NCBI GenBank assembly: GCA_945864085.1
Contig: CAMBAD010000016.1
Span: 1-35,665, forward strand
DNA: 35,665 nt
Origin: an uncultured Streptococcus sp.
GTDB taxonomy: Bacteria > Bacillota > Bacilli > Lactobacillales > Streptococcaceae
Reading direction: 5' to 3'
In this document: positions 28,403-35,665 of the stretch, one piece after another
How the letters are laid out: every line of letters begins with the position of its first letter
How positions within the stretch are numbered: the stretch's first letter is position 1
Notes under the pieces: generated by a model
Databases searched by the model: none
What the model saw: only the letters and a program-made list of their open reading frames with translations
What the model was told of the DNA's origin: nothing
Program-made: the position numbers and the translations under genes

Positions 28403-28771
28403 CTAATCATCCCATTCTTTTACAAGATAAACTTCTATCCGCAAAACTTCAAGCAAGTTTTGACAAAATTCTTTTTCGGTTTGGCTATCTATGACCGCTT
28501 GAAGTTTTACCATAAATTCCCAAAGTGTGGCGTTAATTTCGTAGATTTCGGTATGTTTGGTAAATTGCTCGAAACTTGTTACAGCGTAGCTCATAACGCC
28601 ATTTTTTACGGTTAAGCTGTAAATAAATGCTGGCAAGCTTATGACTGGCAAATAGGCTCCGAGCTTGGTACAATCCCACTTTGGTATTTCTGGTATCAAG
28701 CCCCAAAGTGTATGTTGGCGAATTTCCTCGCCAAGTGCTATTAATTCTTGTTTGGCTTTGTAGTCGTTCAT
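28403..28771 (-). CDS. Hypothetical protein
   Basis: A 122-residue soluble protein (MNDYKAKQELIALGEEIRQH ...). AAGGAAATT stands before the ATG. It is convergent with DUF2806-like protein B, with 29 bases between stops. I recognise no family; it is mixed helix and strand, with Trp residues in the middle. Confidence 0.55.
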   Translation of the reverse strand: MNDYKAKQELIALGEEIRQHTLWGLIPEIPKWDCTKLGAYLPVISLPAFIYSLTVKNGVMSYAVTSFEQFTKHTEIYEINATLWEFMVKLQAVIDSQTEKEFCQNLLEVLRIEVYLVKEWDD

Positions 28772-29227
28772 AATTTCCTTATCTGTTAACTATTATTACT
28801 GGACAATGATAACTCTCTTTATTAAGGAAGTCCAGTCTATTTCGATGTAATATTTACAATCTGAAAATGGATTTCAAAATCAGAGTCTGATGAATATTTT
28901 AACGCTAAAACAGACGTTATATGGGCTGGAAATGGCGATACGGGGGGATTAATTCGAAGATATAATTTCTTGTACATTCTGGGAATTACATATTGAAATT
29001 GCTTGGCTGCCCCCTTAAAAATAACCCTAATAGGCAATAAGTTGCCTGACGAAACACCTTAGAAACGGCGATTTTATGCAGAAACAATTCAACTCGAAGC
29101 GAAGGACGGTGCGAATGGAAACCTGAGGTAAAAAATTATAAGCAATCCGCTTCAGTGATACCATTTTTTACTGTTTTTCTTCTAAAATATAACCACCCTG
29201 CTACAATAGTAAAGCAAGGAGGAAAAT
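28772..29227. other. Intergenic stretch upstream of the small recombinase
   Basis: About 450 bases without a supportable gene. A 66-codon minus-strand frame at 28837-29037 has no ribosome binding site. At 29197-29206 a TGC-TACAAT -10 box precedes the recombinase start by about 20 bases. The rest is AT-rich with no clear structure, possibly decayed. Confidence 0.4.
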
Positions 29228-29863
29228 GTGAAGAAAATCATCAAGCAATATCAAGAAAAAGGTTCTGTCATCATTGGCTACGCCCGTGTTAGCTCAACAG
29301 ACAATCGCCAAGAGTTGGGTTTGGAAGTTCAAAAAGAAGCCTTGAGCTTCTGCGACAAACTCTATATCGAAAAAGAATCAGGCGGCAACCAAGAGCGACC
29401 ACAACTTCAAAAAGCCCTCAAGCTCGCCAAGGAATGCGCTGAAAGTGGCATAGAAACCAGCTTTGTGGTGTATAAGCTGGACCGCCTAACCCGAAAAATG
29501 CTCCACCTGTCCGCTATCATATCGGAACTAACCAGTTATAACATCCGCCTTCAATCTATCCATGAACAAATCGAAACGGATTCGCTAACTGGCAAGTTCT
29601 TCTGCCTTATGCTGGGCTATGTGGCAGAATGGGAGCTCCAAGCTATTTCGTCACGCACCAAAGACGGACTGCGTAAAGCTAGAGAACGCGGCGTGAAGTT
29701 GGGTAATAAAGGCATATCAAAATCTAAAGAAAAGCAAGTTATTATAAGTTATCTGGAAGAAGAAATGACTGTCCGAGACATCGCCAGCCAGTTCCAGATT
29801 TCCACCGCTACCATTTACAGTGCCCTGAGGCGCAACAATATCCGAACGAACCGCAAAATTTAA
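29228..29863 (+). CDS. Small serine recombinase (resolvase/invertase)
   Basis: A 211-residue resolvase/invertase. The catalytic serine is S22 in YARVSS, with KESGGNQERPQLQKAL and YKLDRLTRK following. The long E-helix runs through residues 110-150, and the C-terminus is a helix-turn-helix (MTVRDIASQFQISTATIYSAL). These enzymes invert or resolve DNA between paired short sites. The start is GTG with AAGGAGG upstream. Two related 28-bp inverted repeats lie immediately downstream, at 29918 and 30035, and are good candidates for its sites. Confidence 0.88.
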   Translation: MKKIIKQYQEKGSVIIGYARVSSTDNRQELGLEVQKEALSFCDKLYIEKESGGNQERPQLQKALKLAKECAESGIETSFVVYKLDRLTRKMLHLSAIISELTSYNIRLQSIHEQIETDSLTGKFFCLMLGYVAEWELQAISSRTKDGLRKARERGVKLGNKGISKSKEKQVIISYLEEEMTVRDIASQFQISTATIYSALRRNNIRTNRKI

Positions 29864-29874
29864 CCCAAAAATCG

Positions 29875-29903
29875 TTGACAAAAGCTAGAAAAAATAGTAA
29901 ACT
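29875..29903 (+). promoter_or_regulatory. Promoter P1 after the recombinase
   Basis: TTGACA (29875-29880), 17 bases, TAAACT (29898-29903). The transcript would start near 29910, right before inverted repeat 1. Confidence 0.65.
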
Positions 29904-29917
29904 AAACTCGTAAAAAT

Positions 29918-29945
29918 GTTTTAGCAGACGGTCGTTTGTTAAAAC
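29918..29945. repeat. 28-bp inverted repeat IR1
   Basis: Left arm GTTTTAGCAGA, centre CGGTCG, right arm TTTGTTAAAAC; in RNA an 11-bp stem with two G-U pairs. It is related to IR2 at 30035: 22 of 28 bases agree when IR2 is reverse-complemented, including the centre CGGTCG. Confidence 0.7.
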
Positions 29946-29973
29946 AATCAAAGTTATCAATAAAAAATATTAG

Positions 29974-30023
29974 AAATGCTGATTTGACGGGGTTTTTGAA
30001 GCCTTGCCAAGTCGGCATTTTTT
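29974..30023 (+). terminator. Intrinsic terminator between IR1 and IR2
   Basis: AAATGCTGATTT (29974-29985) pairs with AAGTCGGCATTT (30009-30020), 12 bp with two G-U pairs, followed by six T residues. Transcripts from P1 would end here after about 110 bases. Confidence 0.7.
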
Positions 30024-30034
30024 GATTTTTCATT

Positions 30035-30062
30035 GTTTTAGTTAACGACCGTTAACTAAAAC
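30035..30062. repeat. 28-bp inverted repeat IR2
   Basis: Left arm GTTTTAGTTAACG, centre AC, right arm CGTTAACTAAAAC; perfect 13-bp arms. It carries the reverse complement of the IR1 centre, so the two sites are in inverted orientation 89 bases apart. Confidence 0.7.
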
Positions 30063-30113
30063 ACGCACAAACCCTATTGTAGCAGGGAATTATCTAAAAA
30101 ACAAAAATATATA

Positions 30114-30142
30114 TTGACAAACCACCTAAAATATGATACCAT
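30114..30142 (+). promoter_or_regulatory. Promoter P2 of the LPXTG gene
   Basis: TTGACA (30114-30119), 17 bases, TACCAT (30137-30142). The -35 is perfect and the -10 weak, as in a regulated promoter. Confidence 0.6.
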
Positions 30143-30148
30143 GATGAT

Positions 30149-30257
30149 AATGTTGATAGACGGTTTATTACTCAAAACTTCTATCAGGTACATTAAAAGT
30201 TGAAGACGACTTATGGTTTCATAATGTCTTCCTTTAATGGGCTTGATAGGAGTTTTT
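30149..30257 (+). promoter_or_regulatory. Switch-like leader with competing hairpins and a terminator
   Basis: Segment B (30177-30188, ACTTCTATCAGG) can pair with segment C (30242-30253, CTTGATAGGAGT) over 12 bp, making a terminator stem ahead of TTTTT (30253-30257). It can instead pair with segment A (30154-30160, TGATAGA) over 7 bp. Between B and C sits a large hairpin (30191-30239: CATTAAA/TTTAATG, GAAGAC/GTCTTC, TTATG/CATAA). This is the architecture of an attenuator or riboswitch. I could not match it to a known class. Confidence 0.6.
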
Positions 30258-30306
30258 CTTTATATACAAAAAAGAAAGGAAAGGTCAATCAAGGCCTTAG
30301 GAAAAT

Positions 30307-31017
30307 ATGATGAATACAAAAAAATTGGTTAAATGGGGCGTAGCCCTTGCTTCTGCTCTTGTTTTGGGAGGTGCGATTGTTCCTGTGGGTGGCAATTTGG
30401 TAAACACCTCTACAGTTTATGCGGAGGAGCAGTCTATTACCTATCGCATTCATTACTTCTTAAATGATGTAGTGGAGAATGGGGGCACTCCTTCTTACAC
30501 AGACATCGCACCTTATAAGGAGGGTGTGATTGCAAAGGGTGAAACTATTGTAGAGGTAGCACCAAATATTGATGGCTATGCTGTAGCTGGCAATAATACT
30601 ATATCGGTCACTTATGACCATGTTGCTGGTGATAATGTTTGGCATGATGAAGATTGGTATCCTACTAGCTATTTCTTTTACGATAAGGTAGAGACACTAA
30701 AGCCAACCGACCCAGTCACCCCACCAACTGATGGAGGAGCTGGTGGCGATACGGCAACTCCGCCAACAGACACCCAAACCGACCCAGTCACTCCACCATC
30801 TGATGGTGGTAAGGAGACACCTGTTAAGGAGGCTGCTGGAAAAGTTTCTACTGAAAAAGTAGCAGAAACCAAACCAGCGGTGGAAACTCAATCAGCCACC
30901 GCAACTACTCCAGCTGCTAAAACCCTGCCAAACACAGGTGAAGCAAGCTCAATCTTTAGCCTCGTTGGAACAGGCTTGATAGGACTTGTTGGTCTTATCA
31001 AGCGAAAAAATGATTGA
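30307..31017 (+). CDS. LPXTG-anchored surface protein
   Basis: A 236-residue cell-wall protein of streptococcal style. It has a signal peptide with a basic start (MNTKKLVKW) and a cut near VYAEE, a small domain (about 40-120) of MucBP-like strands, a Pro/Thr-rich wall-spanning segment with the repeat TDPVTPP(T/S)DGG, and a sorting signal LPNTG (207-211) followed by a hydrophobic stretch and KRKND. Sortase A would couple it to peptidoglycan. AGGA lies 4 bases before the ATG. It follows the switch-like leader and ends before a terminator. Confidence 0.88.
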   Translation: MMNTKKLVKWGVALASALVLGGAIVPVGGNLVNTSTVYAEEQSITYRIHYFLNDVVENGGTPSYTDIAPYKEGVIAKGETIVEVAPNIDGYAVAGNNTISVTYDHVAGDNVWHDEDWYPTSYFFYDKVETLKPTDPVTPPTDGGAGGDTATPPTDTQTDPVTPPSDGGKETPVKEAAGKVSTEKVAETKPAVETQSATATTPAAKTLPNTGEASSIFSLVGTGLIGLVGLIKRKND

Positions 31018-31042
31018 AACTTTGCGCGTCTATCAACTTTTT

Positions 31043-31066
31043 GCCTCGCACTAAGCGGGGCTTTTT
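31043..31066 (+). terminator. Intrinsic terminator after the LPXTG gene
   Basis: GCCTCGC pairs with GCGGGGC, then TTTTT. Confidence 0.8.
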
Positions 31067-31132
31067 CACGTATAAAAACCTTGAAAATTTATGTTACTTG
31101 TGCTTAAATAGTTGTATGAATGAGGAGGAATC

Positions 31133-34100
31133 GTGGATAATGAGATAATAAAACAACCCAAACCACAAAAATACAAAAAGCATCTTTGGAGGATTGCGGT
31201 CGCTTTAGTGGCGGTGGTTGCTGCCGTAGGTGTTTCCTTTTTGGTTAAGAATCTACAGAATAGTTCGGATATCAAAATTGGTGATGTGGTTATTACTGAA
31301 ACAAGACTAAAAGAACTTACGAGCCAAGCAGACGAATACAAAAAGAACAGTCCAAACGCTCTTATTGATGAAAAATTTGTCAAAGACATGACAATTATGA
31401 ATGTGGCTTTAAAAAATAAGGCTAAAGAAAAGTGTAATATCAAGCCATTGACTAGCAGAGAAATTTACAACATCGCTCAAAAGACGGATATTACAGATGA
31501 TAACGCTCCTGAAATCGGCAACTTCCTAGGAGAAAAAAATAGTTTTTATTACCTCAATCAGGAAAACTATGCTTATCAGAAAAAACTTGAGGACTGTTTA
31601 ATAAAGGACAGAAAAATTCTTCGAGTCTCGGTTAATTATCAGTCGGAGTATTTTTCCTCTTCGGAGACCGAGGAGGAAGTGAAGAAAAAATACGAACAGG
31701 CTAAGTCTATCCTTCGAGATAAATTCTTACCATTGTTCAAGAAGGGGGTATCTGCCGAAGAAATTGCTAGAAATACAGACCTAAACCTGTTGAGCGGATT
31801 TCAAAATGAAGAAGAGTACATGACGAAAATGGGCAATGGAGTTGCCGTAGCAGCTAATTTCGATAGGATGAATGCTGTTAGTGGAGATTCTGGTTTTAAC
31901 CCTGTTAATGTTGTTGATGATAAACTTATCGGTAAGGTAGTTGATTTAAATGAAGTTGTCTCTAAGATGAAAGTAGGGGAACATTCTGATGTTTTGACTA
32001 CAGGTGTCGGAGTTTTTGCGATTGTAAGAATTGAGAGCGAAAACAGTGGTGATTATTATGACTGGACAGAGTTTCTCGAAGATGTGAAGCGAAGTAATAA
32101 GATTTCTTATAGAAATAAAGAGGATACTGCTTTTGCGGTGAAGGGTGAACAGATAGGTAGAGTATGTTTTGCCGTAAACCATAATACTTGGTCTTGTCAG
32201 GATGAAGAGCATAAGACGCAAGCAAAAGGTCACTGGATTAATAAGCCAGGTTTTTATGCTACATATGATAATAGCTTTATTAGGAGTGATGGCGTTCGGG
32301 TCTGGGGAGATAACCGGCATCTTAAGGCGCTGATTTTGAGGGTTAACGACGGAACAATCCCAGTAAATGGAATAAGTGTGACAAGTAATAGTGCTGGAGT
32401 TAATTCAAGAGATGTGACAAGTCATGTTACGTATGGAGGTGTATACAATAGTAAACAAGGAGTTCCTGAGGGAGATGGTATTGCTTTTGCTTTAGGCGAT
32501 TGTGTGGCTGGTGGGGTTATTCATCCTACTATCCATCTACCTTCGGACTATGTATTAGTGGGTAATGTGCCGACATACGATGTCGGAGTTTGGAATGCTA
32601 ATGCTTTAGGTTTTTCAACTGAAGATGTTCAGATTAGACGAAACGTCCAACCCCCAGCAGACATCCCCTACTATCCTAAACTTGGCAGCCAAACCAACAC
32701 ACAAGTCAGCGTAAATAATGGTAGCTGGAAAGACGGCGAAGGCCATCTTGCTCCAGTTGGGTCAAGTATACGATTCAAGCACGAGGTGTATGGTGATGTT
32801 TATGATGGTAGCGAATGGGATACTGCAACCCTTTCTTGGAATACGGATGCTGGTCGGAGGGGCTCTAAAGGTTTGAGTCTTCCGCAAAGGGGCTTAGCTT
32901 ACACTAGAACTGAATCTGGGCGCTCTATTTTGCCGTCAGACGCTGGAAGTATCATCTGTGACAGAATTAGTTCTACCATCAACAATGTTCAGTACAAGAA
33001 AAAGGGTGTGGTCAAGGATGGACAACAGGCTTATGAGAAAGAGTATGTAGGAACGAATTCAACTTCAAGCTCTTCAAGCAGAGCGTGTGTGTATGTGCCA
33101 TACGAGTTTGAGTTGGTGCCTTGCGTAAGTAGCGGAAGTAATCCGTGCGGTGGTGATGTTCCTGTTGAACCGGGTTCTACGCCATCAATTACTCCCGACA
33201 TCACCAACACAGGTAGAACACCTACTCCACCAGAAACCCAATATAAGATCACAACTTGGGATATTTCTGGTGCGCAAGAAAGGTTTGCCACACCTTCACA
33301 GAGGTCTGATAATAACAATGGCAACACCTGCTCTCATTATACCGGTCAGTATGTCGGCGCAACTCTAAGAAACTGCCGCGTTGCAGAAACTGGCACAAGG
33401 TCATTTAACTCAGGAAAAACCAACTTGAGTTCCATGATCGAAAATATCCCAGAAAATGCCGAACTTGGCTCGAGGTATTGTGTGGCGCTGTCGGTTTCTG
33501 CTTACAAAATGAACTCTGGAGAAAGTGAATCATCACAAAGAGCAAAAATCGGTCAAGAATGGCGACATTCTGCTCCACTATGTATCCTTGTTGTCAAAAA
33601 GCCGAAGTTTCAGGTTTGGGGTAATGGAATCTACTCTCGATCAGGAATCAAAACCAGCCGAACGAATGCTGGTGGTGGGGTGTTTGGTTCCTGGGTTGAG
33701 TTCGAAGCTATTGCTGGCGGCAGCATTCAGCGATTCACCTCTGAATCCACTCACGACAAAAACAGGCTAACTTTCCGCAACACTACAGGCGGAATTGGTA
33801 AATGGGGAGACTGGCAGGGGCGAACAAACTCTCAGGCTATTATTGAGAAGTTTGAAGCACGATATCCTCGCGCGAACAGTGGTAGCGCTGGCGAAGCGGT
33901 ATTTGTCCAGAACTTTACTGGAAATTCGCAAATTGGAGCGATAGATGGCAATAATAAAGTAGCCGGCAATACTCACGTTATTTATGCAGGCAACATCACG
34001 ATTAGTGGAAATATTGTAGCTCGCAATCCTAGAAGTGTCAGCATCTCGGAGTTCCAGCAGACGATTATTATTGCGGATAATATCTTTATCGATCCTGGCG

Positions 34101-34390
34101 TGACGAGAATTGATGCTTGGCTGATCTCAAGAAATGAAATTAGAACCTGTAATGTCAATAAAAGCGATGTCAACCAGAATAACTGCGGAAAACAGTTACG
34201 CGTAAACGGTCCTATTATCGCTCAGACGCTTTCATCTTGGCGAACTGCAGGAAGTAGCTTTGGCAACTTAGCGGAGCCTGCTGAGGTGTATAACCAGCGC
34301 CCAGATATTTACATGTGGGCAAAAGCAAACGCGATGAGCGATTCAAAGATTATAACAACTTACACCAAGGAGCTACCAATTAGGTTATGA
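31133..34390 (+). CDS. Large secreted/anchored protein, SurA-like N-terminus fused to a Saccharibacteria-type region
   Basis: A 1085-residue protein. The start is GTG with GAGGAGG 5 bases upstream. One membrane span lies near residues 19-40. Residues about 45-320 resemble a SurA/PrsA-type chaperone N-terminus with a PpiC-like region (VKKKYEQAKSILRDKFLPLFKK, GVGVFAIVRIE). The rest is beta-rich with paired cysteines; near 822 is KPKFQVWGNGIYSR and near 967 is SISEFQQTIIIADNIFIDPG followed by RIDAWLISRNEIRTC. I know these two blocks from large surface proteins of Saccharibacteria (TM7). The stop overlaps the next start (ATGA). Sequence character is unlike the streptococcal part. Family membership is by recall. 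Confidence 0.6.
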   Translation: MDNEIIKQPKPQKYKKHLWRIAVALVAVVAAVGVSFLVKNLQNSSDIKIGDVVITETRLKELTSQADEYKKNSPNALIDEKFVKDMTIMNVALKNKAKEKCNIKPLTSREIYNIAQKTDITDDNAPEIGNFLGEKNSFYYLNQENYAYQKKLEDCLIKDRKILRVSVNYQSEYFSSSETEEEVKKKYEQAKSILRDKFLPLFKKGVSAEEIARNTDLNLLSGFQNEEEYMTKMGNGVAVAANFDRMNAVSGDSGFNPVNVVDDKLIGKVVDLNEVVSKMKVGEHSDVLTTGVGVFAIVRIESENSGDYYDWTEFLEDVKRSNKISYRNKEDTAFAVKGEQIGRVCFAVNHNTWSCQDEEHKTQAKGHWINKPGFYATYDNSFIRSDGVRVWGDNRHLKALILRVNDGTIPVNGISVTSNSAGVNSRDVTSHVTYGGVYNSKQGVPEGDGIAFALGDCVAGGVIHPTIHLPSDYVLVGNVPTYDVGVWNANALGFSTEDVQIRRNVQPPADIPYYPKLGSQTNTQVSVNNGSWKDGEGHLAPVGSSIRFKHEVYGDVYDGSEWDTATLSWNTDAGRRGSKGLSLPQRGLAYTRTESGRSILPSDAGSIICDRISSTINNVQYKKKGVVKDGQQAYEKEYVGTNSTSSSSSRACVYVPYEFELVPCVSSGSNPCGGDVPVEPGSTPSITPDITNTGRTPTPPETQYKITTWDISGAQERFATPSQRSDNNNGNTCSHYTGQYVGATLRNCRVAETGTRSFNSGKTNLSSMIENIPENAELGSRYCVALSVSAYKMNSGESESSQRAKIGQEWRHSAPLCILVVKKPKFQVWGNGIYSRSGIKTSRTNAGGGVFGSWVEFEAIAGGSIQRFTSESTHDKNRLTFRNTTGGIGKWGDWQGRTNSQAIIEKFEARYPRANSGSAGEAVFVQNFTGNSQIGAIDGNNKVAGNTHVIYAGNITISGNIVARNPRSVSISEFQQTIIIADNIFIDPGVTRIDAWLISRNEIRTCNVNKSDVNQNNCGKQLRVNGPIIAQTLSSWRTAGSSFGNLAEPAEVYNQRPDIYMWAKANAMSDSKIITTYTKELPIRL

Positions 34391-34401
34391 GGAGCATGAT
34401 G

Positions 34402-35589
34402 ATGAAACAGAACAATTTTAAAAAAGGTGGCGTTTCGATGTTTATCGTCATCGTTACATGTGTGTTGGTGGCACTTCTTACGGCGAGCTTCGTTCGAATG
34501 GTTAATCGTGACCTTTCGAACGCAAGTCGCCAAGACTTGTCGCAATCAGCCTATGATTCAGCTCAGGCGGGAGTGGAAGATGCGAAGCGGTTCATTCGTG
34601 TCTGGAATTCTGAATGTCATGCTGGCGTGAATAATAACCCTAATTCAGAAAAATGCGCTAGAATGGCACAAGCGCTTGATAGTGGCAGCTGTAACATGAT
34701 GAGTTCTGCGGGAATTGGTTCTAGCGATGGAGAAACTGTGATTCAGACTACTAGCGGAACCGGTACGAATAACGACGCTGCACTTAATCAAGCATATACT
34801 TGCGTAAAAATCCAGGCAAACACTCCGGATTATCTTGGGGAGATTGCCGAAGGTGAATCTCGGACAATTCAGCTCAAAGGTATAGACGATATTAACAGTG
34901 TAGAGATTAGTTGGTATTCGAAGGAAGATTTAACCAATCCTACCAGCACGAATGTTAGCCTTATGGCGCCGGCTACGGGTAATGTCCTCGAATTACCATC
35001 GCGAACTCAATGGAATTCGGCTGAAAACCGCCCGCCGGTTATGAAGGCGCAATTCTTCGGCTATATAGGAGGAAGCCTGGAGTTGTTGGACGAATCTGTC
35101 TTTACTAACGATATAAATGGTATCAACGAGCGCATATATTACCCCACAACAGTCGGTTCTAATAGCGATGTTCTGCCTGGAAGTCGAAAAACAGGTGATT
35201 CGAATAGCACGTCCGATTTGAGCGCTGTGCGATGTCGAAATCTCGATACAGAGCAGTATGCTTGTTCTGTAAAGGTGGAGATTATGCAAACTATATCTGC
35301 TTATCAGCCGGCATTTTTGCGACTAACTCCGATTTATTCTGGCGCGAATTTCCGAGTTAAAATGATGATGGGTGGTAAAGTAATTGATTTTAACGGCATT
35401 CAGCCAATCGTTGACAGTACTGGTCGCGCAAATGATCGCCTACGTCGCGTGGAAAGCCGTATCGAGAGCGAAGATATGCATTTCCCGATTCCTGAATTTG
35501 CAGTCCAAGTGGATGGAAATACTGCTCTGGAAAAAGATTTTTGGGTAACCAACTGTAGGAGTGAATTTAACACAGCCGGTTCTTGCTAG
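34402..35589 (+). CDS. PilX-like membrane-anchored protein of Saccharibacteria type
   Basis: A 395-residue protein with a pilin-like N-terminus: a short basic start (MKQNNFKKGG) and a long hydrophobic helix (SMFIVIVTCVLVALLTASFV), then an amphipathic helix (SAYDSAQAGVEDAKRFI). The body has scattered cysteines and ends in PIVDSTGRANDRLRRV and an FPIPEFAVQVDG segment. The layout matches PilX-like proteins of Saccharibacteria, which have type IV pili. The ATG at 34402 is chosen because AGGAG ends 7 bases upstream; three further in-frame ATGs start at 34387. It forms an operon with the 1085-residue protein by ATGA overlap. Confidence 0.65.
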   Translation: MKQNNFKKGGVSMFIVIVTCVLVALLTASFVRMVNRDLSNASRQDLSQSAYDSAQAGVEDAKRFIRVWNSECHAGVNNNPNSEKCARMAQALDSGSCNMMSSAGIGSSDGETVIQTTSGTGTNNDAALNQAYTCVKIQANTPDYLGEIAEGESRTIQLKGIDDINSVEISWYSKEDLTNPTSTNVSLMAPATGNVLELPSRTQWNSAENRPPVMKAQFFGYIGGSLELLDESVFTNDINGINERIYYPTTVGSNSDVLPGSRKTGDSNSTSDLSAVRCRNLDTEQYACSVKVEIMQTISAYQPAFLRLTPIYSGANFRVKMMMGGKVIDFNGIQPIVDSTGRANDRLRRVESRIESEDMHFPIPEFAVQVDGNTALEKDFWVTNCRSEFNTAGSC

Positions 35590-35619
35590 TACTACAGATA
35601 TTACTAAGAGCAGTCATAA

Positions 35620-35665
35620 CCACCCGTGAAAACGGGTGGCTTGTACACCGGCTATAAGCCGTTTC
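35620..35665. mobile_element. IS200/IS605-type end (partial)
   Basis: CCACCCGT (35620-35627), GAAA loop, ACGGGTGG (35632-35639), then CTTGTAC and a second small hairpin CGGC/GCCG. Such imperfect palindromes close to the ends are typical of IS200/IS605 elements. No transposase is in the window, so the element continues beyond it or is only a fragment. Confidence 0.5.

Noticed and set aside
28837..29037. 66-codon minus-strand frame
   Set aside because: No ribosome binding site and no protein-like features.
29918..30062. CRISPR-like array
   Set aside because: Only two repeats, in opposite orientation, with an 89-base interval holding a terminator; no cas genes.
31133..35589. Alternative genetic code (UGA as glycine, as in SR1/Gracilibacteria)
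   Set aside because: The first gene ends in TGA with an ATGA overlap, and no internal TGA is needed; the standard code fits.

Overview
The left 19.5 kb is ordinary Streptococcus core chromosome, closest in my reading to Streptococcus suis. The evidence is the gene set (queG, prfB with its programmed frameshift, ftsE-ftsX, a DUF1934 gene, a VanZ gene, a P-type cation ATPase behind a yybP-ykoY manganese riboswitch), strong AGGAGG-type ribosome binding sites, TGN-TATAAT promoters and moderately low GC. The species is inferred from recall, not from a search.

Layout. 1-640: hairpin-rich DNA with no recognisable gene. 842-7098: two large adhesin-like genes in tandem, one with a GbpC/antigen I/II-like domain plus Rib-like domains, one with six Muc_B2/MucBP-type repeats; neither has a visible signal peptide. 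7459-9571 (minus): HAD phosphatase and HD phosphohydrolase. 9701-13095: DUF1934 gene, then Mn riboswitch and cation ATPase. 13463-18064: vanZ-like, queG, prfB, ftsE, ftsX. 18532-19444: transposase remnant and a metallo-beta-lactamase-fold hydrolase. Three copies of a roughly 115-160 bp repeat with inverted ends (7311, 10240, 16251) are scattered through this part.

From about 19.57 kb to the right edge lies an accessory element. It opens with a large serine recombinase. A leftward module follows, with a replication-relaxation protein, a VirD4/FtsK-like ATPase, an MT-A70 methyltransferase and several small proteins. Two related DUF2806-like proteins are encoded at the two ends of this module. 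Next come a small serine resolvase/invertase, a regulatory stretch with two related 28-bp inverted repeats, a terminator and a switch-like leader, and a streptococcal-type LPXTG protein. The right end holds two translationally coupled genes whose products look like the PilX-like and secreted proteins I know from Saccharibacteria (TM7) genomes. A hairpin typical of IS200/IS605 ends closes the window.

The main idea is that a mobile element in a Streptococcus chromosome carries cell-surface genes of Saccharibacteria type, next to a recombinase and a possible invertible transcription switch. Saccharibacteria live on the surface of other bacteria, so exchange between epibiont and host is conceivable. 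A chimeric assembly must be excluded first. I see no complete type IV secretion system and no certain relaxase, so the element looks mobilizable at best.
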